Part shown: positions 55,070 to 63,605 of the stretch, piece by piece
Layout: each line of letters begins with the position of its first letter
Numbering within the stretch: the first letter of the stretch is position 1
NCBI GenBank assembly: GCA_002345205.1
Contig: DDVI01000090.1
Coordinates: 1-64,000, forward strand
Length of the DNA stretch: 64,000 nucleotides
Direction: 5' to 3'
Source: Bdellovibrionaceae bacterium UBA2316
GTDB taxonomy: Bacteria; Bdellovibrionota; Bdellovibrionia; Bdellovibrionales; Bdellovibrionaceae
Made by a program: the position numbers and the translations under genes
Notes under the pieces: generated by a model
Told to the model about the DNA's origin: nothing
Databases searched by the model: none
The model's input: only the letters and a program-made list of their open reading frames with translations

Positions 55070-56346
55070 TACGCGTATCTCGCATAGGTAGATTTCAAGA
55101 TATCAACAGCATCTTGAATATCTTTTTGAGTATGCGTTGCCATCAAAGATACACGAAAGCGTTCGCCACCTTTTGGTACACCAGGAGGTTCGATGGGATT
55201 TACAAATAATCCGTTCTCGTGAAGTTTTTGCGAAAGTACGCGGAAACTTTCCGGAGTTGGCGGGAACACTGGAATTATGGCGCTACCGGTGCGCGTGTAT
55301 TTGATGCCGGCTTTATCTAAACAGTCATAGAAAAATTTAATATTCGCATGAAGTTTGTCCACGCGTTCCGTTGAACGCTCCAAAATGTCTAAGCAAGCTA
55401 AAATTACAGCCATCGAAACCGGCGACAAAGACGCCGTAAAGAAATACGGACGAGAGAAGAATCTTAAAAAATTAATTGTATTCTTGTCCGCAGCAAAGAA
55501 ACCGCCAGTGATTGAAAAGGCCTTAGAAAAAGTGCCCATGGCGTATTGCAGACGATCGGTAATACCGGCTTCTTCGGCCATTCCGCGTCCTTTACCCATT
55601 ACTCCGGTTCCATGGGCATCATCTATTACATATTTGGCATCGTATTTCTGGCAGACGTCTGAGATTTCTTTTACAGGCGCTAATTCGCCATTCATTGAAT
55701 ACACGCCCTGAGTTGTTACCCACAGATCTCGTTTTGCGTCTTTATCGCGGTATTTTTTTAGCATTTTATCTAGATCATCAGGATCATTGTGATTAAATCG
55801 AAAGGCTGTCTTTCGGCCTAACTTAATACCATCAACAACGGAAGCATGAGAAATTTCATCAAAAAATAATAGAGCCGAGTCTGAAACAAGCGTTGTAACC
55901 CACGTCAGGCTGGTCATGTAGCCAGAAGGTAAAATAATACAATCTTCTTTACCTTTGAAGTGAGCTAGGCGTTCTTCAACAGTTCGGTGTAGTTGTGACG
56001 TGCCGTTTAGAAGCATTGGGCCACCCATGCCTAGTCCTTGTTTGTCGATAGCTTCCTTGGCTTTTTCTTTAACTTCGGGATCATTGGCGAATCCGAGATA
56101 ATTGTTAGAACCCATCATGATCATATCGATGGTTTTGCCAGTCATTGGATCTTTAACTAATACGCGACGATCAACTGGTGAAATAATTTCGCGATGATAA
56201 AGTAATTTGCCTTCATTATAAAGGGGGCGAAAATAACTTTCGAAAAAATCAACGTCGGCGTCGATCTGTCCTTTAAACTGACTTGCAAGTGTAAGTAAGT
56301 TAACTGCATCTGATGTATTGTCGTTCCAAGTAGTCGTATTATCCAT
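55069..56346 (-). CDS. Alpha-oxoamine synthase, serine palmitoyltransferase-like
   Basis: 425 residues, the normal size. Motifs are MMGSNNYLGFAN (about 77), GGPMLLNGTSQLHRTVEE (about 110), DDAHGTGVMGKGRG (about 240) and the PLP lysine in GTFSKAFSITGG (about 270). These enzymes join an amino acid with an acyl thioester and lose CO2; the family includes serine palmitoyltransferase, glycine C-acetyltransferase, BioF and CqsA. The N-terminal extension of about 45 residues, and the company of an epimerase, a lipid kinase and a hydroxylase, favour a sphingoid-base role. The NAD-epimerase gene is 2 bases upstream. Confidence 0.88.
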   Translation of the reverse strand: MDNTTTWNDNTSDAVNLLTLASQFKGQIDADVDFFESYFRPLYNEGKLLYHREIISPVDRRVLVKDPMTGKTIDMIMMGSNNYLGFANDPEVKEKAKEAIDKQGLGMGGPMLLNGTSQLHRTVEERLAHFKGKEDCIILPSGYMTSLTWVTTLVSDSALLFFDEISHASVVDGIKLGRKTAFRFNHNDPDDLDKMLKKYRDKDAKRDLWVTTQGVYSMNGELAPVKEISDVCQKYDAKYVIDDAHGTGVMGKGRGMAEEAGITDRLQYAMGTFSKAFSITGGFFAADKNTINFLRFFSRPYFFTASLSPVSMAVILACLDILERSTERVDKLHANIKFFYDCLDKAGIKYTRTGSAIIPVFPPTPESFRVLSQKLHENGLFVNPIEPPGVPKGGERFRVSLMATHTQKDIQDAVDILKSTYARYA

Positions 56347-56348
56347 TC

Positions 56349-57368
56349 CTAAAGCGTAAGTTTTTTATGAGGCCTTGTCCATGAATTTTGCTGATACCAA
56401 TGGTAAGTCGACGATATCGTTTCATTCAAATTATGCGAATAGTTGAAGTTCATATCGGATGTGAACTCAGATGTATCAAAAACCCAGTACGGAGCCATGA
56501 TTTCATCTATTTTATTAAGATTTTTATTTGTTTTTTTACCTGTGAGAAACTCGATGCAGTCGAAAAATTTTAAGTACAAACGAGTCATCGTATAGTTTAT
56601 ATATAATATCTTAAGCGGTCTTCCCAAGAAAGCCTCCATTGCCGTTTTCATTTGATCCCAGTCGGCTATTTCGGGATAGGCAATATGATAAACTTTATTC
56701 GTGATATTTGAAAATAGGGCCGTTTGGATAGCAGACACCAAATCTGTCACATAAACAAATTGAAACGTTTTGTTTTTCTGGCCAAGTATTGGAAATTTCC
56801 CTTTATCCGCTGTCTGAAAAATTTCAAGAAACGTTTTGTCTTCTGGCCCAAGAATTGGTGCCGGTCTAAAAATAAGTGAGGGGACTCCAGACTTTAAAAC
56901 CTCTTTTTCTGCGCGCAGTTTAGTTTCGCCGTAAAATGAGAGTGGCCGGGGCGTTGCCGACGATTTCAATTTGTTAGACTTTGAATCACTTGGTCCTAGA
57001 GCGCTTTGGGATGAAATAAAAATCAATTTCTTTAAATTTTTAGGCACTTGAACGAGTAATTCTTGGGTGATTTCTAAATTAGATCTTAAATAACTTTCAT
57101 ATTTAGCCCCAAGCATTGTTCCAGCACAATGCACAACGTACTGAATCGGTGGCAGTGATTGCGTTAACTGACTGAGCTCTGTAAAGTAGCCAGATAAAAT
57201 TTTTAGGTGGCTATAATCCAAGGAACCCCATTTCTCTTTGAACACATCGACTTGAGACGGTAGCATGAATGCGTATACCGTATAGTGTTCGACCAGCGCG
57301 CGACAGAGGTGAGTCCCCACAAAACCGTCCGCTCCGGTAACTAAAATAATTGTTTCTCTTGGGTTCAT
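56349..57368 (-). CDS. NAD-dependent epimerase/dehydratase-family protein
   Basis: 339 residues. The Rossmann motif VTGADGFVGTHLCRAL (about 10-26), catalytic Ser in FISSQSALGP (about 120) and Tyr-x3-Lys in FYGETKLRAEKE (about 149) define the extended SDR family. In bacterial sphingolipid pathways an epimerase-annotated protein (CerR) reduces the 3-keto group made by serine palmitoyltransferase; the adjacency to the synthase (2 bases) fits that. A sugar-epimerase role is less likely because no sugar genes are near. It diverges from the HAD gene with 23 bases between starts. Confidence 0.85.
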   Translation of the reverse strand: MNPRETIILVTGADGFVGTHLCRALVEHYTVYAFMLPSQVDVFKEKWGSLDYSHLKILSGYFTELSQLTQSLPPIQYVVHCAGTMLGAKYESYLRSNLEITQELLVQVPKNLKKLIFISSQSALGPSDSKSNKLKSSATPRPLSFYGETKLRAEKEVLKSGVPSLIFRPAPILGPEDKTFLEIFQTADKGKFPILGQKNKTFQFVYVTDLVSAIQTALFSNITNKVYHIAYPEIADWDQMKTAMEAFLGRPLKILYINYTMTRLYLKFFDCIEFLTGKKTNKNLNKIDEIMAPYWVFDTSEFTSDMNFNYSHNLNETISSTYHWYQQNSWTRPHKKLTL

Positions 57369-57391
57369 TATGATTTATCGTTTCATACAAT

Positions 57392-58072
57392 ATGGTGTCC
57401 TACAATCAGAAATACGAATACATTCTCTTAGATTTGGATGGAACTCTTGTTGAGTCTCCTAAAAAAAGATTTTTGCTTTACAACACCATCGGGCTTTTTA
57501 AAAGGTTTGTAAAAATTTTCGGATATCTGCGCACAGTTTCTATTGTTACAAAATCTATTTCTTCGATGCTAAATAATGACACAGACCAAGTGAATTACGA
57601 ACGCCTAGTTGAAATGTGTCATTATGAATCTAACACGCCAAAAGAAATTATACACAGGGAGCTCGATGGCTATTATCGAAACGATTTTATGGCTTGGCAA
57701 AGTTTGTTTACACCAGTGCCTGGCGCGGTTGAGTTTGTTAAGAAGGCTAAAGCTCAAGGAAAGAAAGTTTTTGTTTGGACCAATCCGGTGTGGCCAGAGT
57801 TTAATGTAAAAAAACGTCTTGAATGGGGCGGCTTTGATATCGCAGATTTTTCTGGGTTCACTCACTCGCAAAACTCAATAGGTTGTAAGCCTCATATTAA
57901 CTATTATAAAACCTCGCTGAAGCTTTTTAATTTGAATCCCGAAAGATGTATTTTTGTTGGGGATAGTGAATATAAAGACGGTCCCGCTCGATTGGTCGGC
58001 ATCGAAACAGTCATTCTTTCGTCGAATAAAGAAAAATCCTGGAAAGAATTGTCGGAAAAGATCTTGGCTTAA
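57392..58072 (+). CDS. HAD-family phosphatase
   Basis: 226 residues. Motif I DLDGTLVES (nucleophile Asp, about 13), motif II FVWTN (about 128), motif III Lys in GCKPHI (about 166) and motif IV FVGDSEYKDGPA (about 190) are complete. The helical cap inserted after motif I is of the C1 type. It likely removes phosphate from a small intermediate; in a locus full of kinases, a lipid or head-group phosphatase is possible. It overlaps the ThiL-like gene by 4 bases at the 3' end (convergent). Confidence 0.85.
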   Translation: MVSYNQKYEYILLDLDGTLVESPKKRFLLYNTIGLFKRFVKIFGYLRTVSIVTKSISSMLNNDTDQVNYERLVEMCHYESNTPKEIIHRELDGYYRNDFMAWQSLFTPVPGAVEFVKKAKAQGKKVFVWTNPVWPEFNVKKRLEWGGFDIADFSGFTHSQNSIGCKPHINYYKTSLKLFNLNPERCIFVGDSEYKDGPARLVGIETVILSSNKEKSWKELSEKILA

Positions 58073-59115
58073 ACGATTAAATCTTTAGATAAAGACTGTG
58101 CCCATGCTTGTTGGGACTGCAAGTAAAATGCTGGACTCTTGATGTCGGCCAATAAATTGCGAATTGGATTTAGTTCAATGGCCTGATTGTTTATGTGCAG
58201 TTGATTTAACGAAATATTGATTTTCCCTATGGGCATAAAAGAAAAACCATTCGTATTCATTTCAGCTTCAAATGCGTCTTTGCTTGAAGGTGGCACAGAA
58301 AACAATAATTCAAAATCACCAAGGTGAATACTAGCAAAGAGTATTAAAGGCACTTTCAATTGAGCCGCAATTTTCTGACTGAGAGGGTGAAAGTGAGAGG
58401 ACTTTAATGACAAATCTGATTGCATGTTATTGATTGCACACAAAAAATCAACCGCAGCTAAAAGACCGTCGCTGGTGTCAATGCAGGCAGATGCATAACG
58501 ACTAATGATTTGGGCTTCTTTCAGTCGAGCGATGGGTTTAAAACTTTGTTCGATTTGGCTCGCCATTTCTTGAGAGTGATTTTTGATGACGAAGTTTGCG
58601 AAACCGGTAGCGACGCCCATACCGACTGGCCCGGTGATGTATAGCAGGTCACCATCGCGAGCACCCGTCCTTGACAGTACTATTGATTTAGCTCGTTGAC
58701 CAACGGCTGTGCAAGAGACTAGAAAATTTGACGACGTGTTAGTGTCGCCCCCTAAAAGATGCGTTTCGTGAAATTCAAGGGCATCACGAGTTCCGAGCCA
58801 GAACTGAGACAAAAAAACAGGGTCTACCGAATCCGGTAGACTTAAACCAACTAAGATACCTAATGGGTCGGCAGCTACAGCGGCCAAATCAGAAAGACTT
58901 GAAACGACATTAATCCAGCCGATAATGTAGGGATTTGTAATCAGCTTCCACTCAAGCTCTTCACATAAAATGTCAGACGTAATCGCAATATTCTTTTCCA
59001 ACCCCAAATCTAAAATTTCGCTGTCAGATTCATAGATTTGATTGCGCTGATAGGATGCGCGTTTGAACAGCGCAACTAATTTAGTAATCTTCTCGATTTC
59101 GGCAATTTGATTCAC
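58069..59115 (-). CDS. ThiL-like (AIR synthase fold) kinase, copy 2
   Basis: 348 residues, near the size of copy 1 at 52526. Signatures are SSLSDLAAVAADPLGI (about 93), THLLGGDTNTSS (about 137) and ACIDTSDGLLAAVDFL (about 208). Compared with copy 1, the first Asp region reads AITSDILCEEL (about 40), closer to true ThiL. Two copies in one 10-kb stretch suggest they became kinases for cluster intermediates, or one is ThiL and one is changed. It overlaps the PEP-type gene upstream by 4 bases. Confidence 0.78.
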   Translation of the reverse strand: MNQIAEIEKITKLVALFKRASYQRNQIYESDSEILDLGLEKNIAITSDILCEELEWKLITNPYIIGWINVVSSLSDLAAVAADPLGILVGLSLPDSVDPVFLSQFWLGTRDALEFHETHLLGGDTNTSSNFLVSCTAVGQRAKSIVLSRTGARDGDLLYITGPVGMGVATGFANFVIKNHSQEMASQIEQSFKPIARLKEAQIISRYASACIDTSDGLLAAVDFLCAINNMQSDLSLKSSHFHPLSQKIAAQLKVPLILFASIHLGDFELLFSVPPSSKDAFEAEMNTNGFSFMPIGKINISLNQLHINNQAIELNPIRNLLADIKSPAFYLQSQQAWAQSLSKDLIV

Positions 59116-60650
59116 GAAAGTCTCTTTATCATTCCAGTTGTAGTATCCACTTCAATCAAATCACCATTCTTGATTGTTTTCAAGTTAACTACTTGCAGAA
59201 GGCAAGGTATCTGCAATTCCCGGGCGATAATGGCGCCGTGACTTAATAGCCCACCACTTTCTGATAATATTGCGAGCGATTTAACGAACGCGTTGTGGAA
59301 ATTCGGTGAGGGGGTTTGGCACAGCAAAACGCAATCTTGGGGACAGTTTTCTAAGGATTCATAATCAGTCACCCAAATGGCCGGGCCGCGCGCCTGGCCA
59401 GGACTAGCAACAATTCCAGATAGTTCGTCTTTAACAAGCGATAGTTCCGTCGAGGTTAATGCTTTTGACGTATAGAAAATAGACTCGCGAAATTCAATAG
59501 CATTGTCAGGTAACTCATCTGATGCATTCGGCTTAAGATAGGACTTTCGCATTTTAATAATTCTTTGGATTGCGACTGAATCTAAGGCGTTTCCTTTTAT
59601 TGCGTCTGAGTGTTTTGAAATCACTTCATCAAGAGTCAGAAAGAACAATTCATTTCGGTCATGAAGAATTTTGCGCTGAACCCATTCATCGGCTATTTTA
59701 TATAGAAGGGTTCGAACCGTTGGAAATTGGTAGGATGCATAGAATCTGTGTTGCTCATCACATGAGACAAGCTGAATAAACTGGGCGGCAATTTCATTGT
59801 CAGAAAATGTTTGATTCGCACGCGATGCTAAAAGGGATTCGCGTCGCTCTGAAATCATTTTTTTAATAAGATCTGATTTTTCTGAAAATGTAGGTTGGGC
59901 TACATCCCAGCTCAATGAAAGGTGACCAATTTTTTGAGTTACGAACGCTAAAGTATTTTGTTCGTCAACTAGCAAACTGCCCTCTGCAATCAGCTGGCTA
60001 ATATGATGACTAATTTGAAATGGACTTTGCGCCGTCAATGAAGGAATGGAAATGGTTTCATTCTTCCAACGAGCCAGCAGCTCAAGGAGACTTTTAAGAA
60101 GGTTTTTATAAAAGTAGATGGCGAAATCCAAACGGTTGTAAGCGCAACCATCGTTTTCGATTTTGGCCATTAGAATATTAAAATCAGGTTGAGTGGCGTA
60201 CCAGGAAAGTCCTGCTAAAGTGTTATCATCAAAATTCTTCAAATGTTTAGGAAGCTCGCTCTGCCAATCATAAATAGTCTTTTGAATTTTGGGCTTTAAT
60301 TCCTTTTGGTAAACTCTTTTGACCCAACGAACTTTAAATGTTTCGCGCCCGCGAAAAACAAAGAGCGCAGAGAGCGCATGCAGAAAGATCTTTAAAAAAA
60401 GTCCAGCTAATGTTGGCAATGAAAAGTTATATAAGGGAATCCGTCTAAAAAAATCTTTACCTGAATAAAGGTAACCATCAATCCAGCGCGCGATATAGTC
60501 CTTGTTCAACTTTTTCAAATAAAATTCGGAACGAATAGATTTTAAATTCACATCTAGAGCCGACTGCAAGACACTCCATCCTAAGGGTGATAGTGCTTCG
60601 GGAAAGCGTTCTTTAGATTCTTCACGAGTCCAAATCATTCCGGGCCTCAC
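59112..60650 (-). CDS. PEP-utilising mobile-domain protein, second without ATP-grasp half
   Basis: 512 residues. As in the protein at 48301 there is no ATP-binding domain. The middle region (DEWVQRKILHDRNELFFLTLDEVI, about 345) matches the linker of the full-length protein (VDDMFFYLTIEDAF there). The C-terminal mobile domain (about 430-512) has GGLLSHGAIIARELQIPCL (His 471). It is more similar at this site to the full-length copy than is the one at 48301. It overlaps the nucleotidyltransferase-fold gene by 4 bases at its start and ThiL copy 2 by 4 bases at its end. Confidence 0.8.
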   Translation of the reverse strand: MRPGMIWTREESKERFPEALSPLGWSVLQSALDVNLKSIRSEFYLKKLNKDYIARWIDGYLYSGKDFFRRIPLYNFSLPTLAGLFLKIFLHALSALFVFRGRETFKVRWVKRVYQKELKPKIQKTIYDWQSELPKHLKNFDDNTLAGLSWYATQPDFNILMAKIENDGCAYNRLDFAIYFYKNLLKSLLELLARWKNETISIPSLTAQSPFQISHHISQLIAEGSLLVDEQNTLAFVTQKIGHLSLSWDVAQPTFSEKSDLIKKMISERRESLLASRANQTFSDNEIAAQFIQLVSCDEQHRFYASYQFPTVRTLLYKIADEWVQRKILHDRNELFFLTLDEVISKHSDAIKGNALDSVAIQRIIKMRKSYLKPNASDELPDNAIEFRESIFYTSKALTSTELSLVKDELSGIVASPGQARGPAIWVTDYESLENCPQDCVLLCQTPSPNFHNAFVKSLAILSESGGLLSHGAIIARELQIPCLLQVVNLKTIKNGDLIEVDTTTGMIKRLS

Positions 60651-62044
60651 TCTAGCTTTGTTTTAATTTGCTCAATAGAATCTACGGGCAAGTTTAAAGA
60701 TTTAATTTTCTGATTTAATGTTTTCGGAATCGGAATCAGAATGCCAAAAGTTAGAATGCTAATGATAAAATAACCAAGTGATTTCGCCAGGTCTAGGTGG
60801 TATTTAGCAATTAAAAGAAAATGCAGATTCCATCCCAGATCAAACGCGAATACTCGGGATAATAAATACGATGTTTTTAGATACGCATACCCTAAGGCAA
60901 ATGGGTTAGGATTGTCGTCCAAGCTTTGCATATAAATTACGTCTTGTTTCTTTGGCCATAGAAAGTGCTTCCACATTTTCATTAAAAAATAGAATTTTTC
61001 GTAGAACATGTCAGACAGGGAAAATAGAGCGTAGTTCTTTTCGATACGGCTCGTTTGAGTACTTCGCGATCGTACCAAGTAGTAAAGCTCCCGGCAGCGA
61101 ATCGCGGTATCTTTTACAATGAAAGGGTCGGTAAAAGGTTTTAATTCGTTTATCCATGTTTGGAACGTAGAGTTGGGTTGAATTCGGTTGAGCAGAGATA
61201 AACTTCGGTAAATCGGATCATAAGCTTTAGTTGCGTGTACGAGTTTTAAAAAAGTATCCTGCGGAATATTTCCCTGTTTAGATCGATACCAGTTTAGAGG
61301 ATCGCAAAGTTCTTTTAAGCCTGTTTTGTAATAGGCTAAGTGGACGACTAGATGGAAGAAAAAATACAAATCATTTAACCGCAAGCAGGGTAATCCTAAA
61401 TAGGAATGTGGAACCGTATTTTTCCAAAGATCAGTTTCGGAAATTTTTATTTTTGAAAGGGGCGTGATAATGTTCCAGTGTGTACCCAAAACGCAATCCA
61501 TCGTGGGCGTGAAAAAAGGCGGCCAGTGGTGCGAAAACTTTTCTTGTTTTCGGAAATTGCTGCCTCCAAGGCTAGCCGCGCATTGTAACTGTAAGTCGGA
61601 ATATATCATGGCTAATTCGTCTAGTGATGATTTTTTGACGAGGAAGTCCACATCATTCATTTTTTTATAGTAAAGCGATCCATACATCGTATCAGCAAGT
61701 GCTTGTCCTTTTAAAATTATAAATGGAATATGTTTTTGATAGATTATCGAGAAGATTTCCTTTGCTTCCGCATTTCTAAGTGAATTTTCTTTTGTGATTT
61801 TATCGTAAGTTTTTTTTAATTCAGATTGAATATCCGATGGAACAGGTAGGTTATGTTTCTGTATGTTTAAATAAACCAAACTGTCACAAGCATTGAGTTT
61901 GACGAGTTCTAAAAACAAAGTCCATTGGTTGCTCGAGTTGAGTTCGTTCACCAATAGATCAAGGCGCTTTTTCTCGTCAAGATTTAGGTGTTGCAGATTT
62001 AACAGACAAATGGCTTCTGAAACCTCATTTTTGATTTTGAGCAT
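60647..62044 (-). CDS. Nucleotidyltransferase-fold family protein (PF14907-like)
   Basis: 465 residues. The N-terminal helical part leads to FIILKGQALADTMYGSLYYKKMNDVDFLVKKSSLDEL (about 110-145), the fingerprint of the uncharacterised nucleotidyltransferase family, with the Asp-x-Asp catalytic pair in NDVDFLV. The remaining chain is helical, with a long hydrophobic stretch near 405-440 that may touch the membrane. Family members often occur with aminoacyl or PqqD-like systems and their reaction is not known. It overlaps the hydroxylase gene by 20 bases upstream and the PEP-type gene by 4. Confidence 0.8.
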   Translation of the reverse strand: MLKIKNEVSEAICLLNLQHLNLDEKKRLDLLVNELNSSNQWTLFLELVKLNACDSLVYLNIQKHNLPVPSDIQSELKKTYDKITKENSLRNAEAKEIFSIIYQKHIPFIILKGQALADTMYGSLYYKKMNDVDFLVKKSSLDELAMIYSDLQLQCAASLGGSNFRKQEKFSHHWPPFFTPTMDCVLGTHWNIITPLSKIKISETDLWKNTVPHSYLGLPCLRLNDLYFFFHLVVHLAYYKTGLKELCDPLNWYRSKQGNIPQDTFLKLVHATKAYDPIYRSLSLLNRIQPNSTFQTWINELKPFTDPFIVKDTAIRCRELYYLVRSRSTQTSRIEKNYALFSLSDMFYEKFYFLMKMWKHFLWPKKQDVIYMQSLDDNPNPFALGYAYLKTSYLLSRVFAFDLGWNLHFLLIAKYHLDLAKSLGYFIISILTFGILIPIPKTLNQKIKSLNLPVDSIEQIKTKLE

Positions 62045-62825
62045 GTGCAGCTTTCAAGATTTCTTCGTTATCTTTTTCATATCGTGTTTTAAAAACCCAA
62101 TCCCAGATGCATAAGACTTTTCCAAAATTAGTGTACATACTTTCTGATTGGTGATGCCAGCGATGTAATTCTGACGTGTTAAGTACCTTGTTAATAAGAA
62201 AGGTGCTATGTCGGAAATTTACGTGAATCAAAATCCCCGTAACCCCACTTAAAGTTATAAATAAGTATTGTACCTGTGGGCTAACTGAAAATAGTAAAAG
62301 AGGCAGAAAGTAAAAGAAGGCACTCAAGAAAATATCTAGCACATTGAATGTCGCCGAATTATTCCAATACACGGTTGGATATTGGTGATGATATTTATGA
62401 ATCGACCAGACTAAATCTGATTTATGTCCTAAATAGTGATACGCATAGTAAAAAAGTTCAGCGATGATTAAAATGGAAAATGTTTGGGCAATGGCATTCC
62501 AGTGGTGCGGCCATAGAAAACCAAGAGTTGGCACTTTCTCCGTTTTTAAATAGTTTCCAAGAATATCAATGATGATAGAAATTACCGGCAGTTGGATGAA
62601 CGTAAAATAGCTGTCCCATATGAATTGTTTAGTGAACATTTTAAACTGACGATTGAACGGCAAAAATACTTCTAACGCGAACGCCGTTAACATACTGCCA
62701 ACTATTAAAAGTAGCGACAGCTGCTGTAATTCTGTCACACTCAATTTGTCGTACAACATGAAGATAGGTATGACAAAACACAAAATAAATAACGGGTAGA
62801 TAGAGTGATGGAAAAAACGACTCAT
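62025..62825 (-). CDS. Sterol-desaturase/fatty-acid-hydroxylase superfamily protein
   Basis: 266 residues with four or five membrane spans. The diiron histidine pattern is seen as AYHYLGH (about 126), SIHKYHHQYP (about 140) and LHRWHHQ (about 225). Enzymes of this group put a hydroxyl on acyl or sphingoid chains at the membrane face, as in ceramide and sphinganine C4-hydroxylases. It starts the last minus-strand operon of the cluster, whose promoter should lie in 62826-63014. A role in hydroxylating the amino lipid is a good inference. Confidence 0.87.
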   Translation of the reverse strand: MSRFFHHSIYPLFILCFVIPIFMLYDKLSVTELQQLSLLLIVGSMLTAFALEVFLPFNRQFKMFTKQFIWDSYFTFIQLPVISIIIDILGNYLKTEKVPTLGFLWPHHWNAIAQTFSILIIAELFYYAYHYLGHKSDLVWSIHKYHHQYPTVYWNNSATFNVLDIFLSAFFYFLPLLLFSVSPQVQYLFITLSGVTGILIHVNFRHSTFLINKVLNTSELHRWHHQSESMYTNFGKVLCIWDWVFKTRYEKDNEEILKAAHAQNQK

Positions 62826-63014
62826 GCTTTACTATCATTTTCACGATGCAAATATGTCAACGTTTTCACAGAATAAAATAGAAGTTTTTTCAGTGGTGTC
62901 TAAAGTTAAGTCAGTTCTATTTTTACCAGAAGCTACTCGTTAAGTTTGGGTTAGGATTTGAAATTGCAGACCACTCGGGGGTAACGACAAACACTATTTA
63001 TTAAAGGAGACTCT

Positions 63015-63500
63015 ATGTCATTTGCAAAGGCTATGATTGCCGCTCTTGTTATGTTCTCAGTAGGGCAGGCTAAACCAATTATCAACGGTCACAATATTAA
63101 AGCGTACATCGATTCAGTTAAAATATCTATAGTTGTGAATGGCGAAAAATACGAAACATTTTCTTTATCGGCCCAAGGGATTGCATCCCCAAACGGTGAA
63201 GTTCGTTTAATTCACCCTAAATTAAAATTAGGGCAAGATCATTTCGGGATCGAATTGGATTCACGTGGTATCGGCGCTCCTATTCATTATAAAGCTGTAA
63301 CTCAAGTCGCAGAAAGAATCTGCGCTGTAATGGGCCGTAAACCGGCAGTAGATGCGGCTGGATTATTAAAAACAACGGCTTACCAAAGCCCGTTTCAATC
63401 TCTTCGTATAGGCATAAGTGGGGCAAACGGTATCTTAGTTTTCTCAGCCACAGTGTCTTCAGGTAACCAAAAAGTTATCGACTCAATTATATGTGAGTAG
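63015..63500 (+). CDS. Small exported protein of unknown function
   Basis: 161 residues with a signal peptide (about 1-19, GQAKP). The mature protein is beta-rich, with one Cys near residue 110 (RICAV) and one at the end (IICE), so a disulfide is possible. The ATG is directly preceded by TTAAAGGAGACTCT, a leader repeated exactly before the tiny ORF at 63782. A perfect terminator follows the stop. No domain is recognised; together with the proteins at 147 and 27785 it shows a habit of making small abundant-type exported proteins. Confidence 0.78.
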   Translation: MSFAKAMIAALVMFSVGQAKPIINGHNIKAYIDSVKISIVVNGEKYETFSLSAQGIASPNGEVRLIHPKLKLGQDHFGIELDSRGIGAPIHYKAVTQVAERICAVMGRKPAVDAAGLLKTTAYQSPFQSLRIGISGANGILVFSATVSSGNQKVIDSIICE

Positions 63501-63522
63501 TCAGTAAAATTATTTTTATCTT

Positions 63523-63558
63523 AAGAGGGCGTCCCGAATAGAGACGCCCTCTTTTTTT
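63523..63558 (+). terminator. Strong rho-independent terminator
   Basis: AAGAGGGCGTC (63523-63533) pairs perfectly with GACGCCCTCTT (63543-63553) over a 9-base loop and is followed by a T-run to 63558. It ends the exported-protein gene 22 bases after its stop codon. Confidence 0.92.
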
Positions 63559-63605
63559 ACCGCATTCATCTGCGATAAATACGATCTCAAAAAAAATAGG
63601 AAAAT

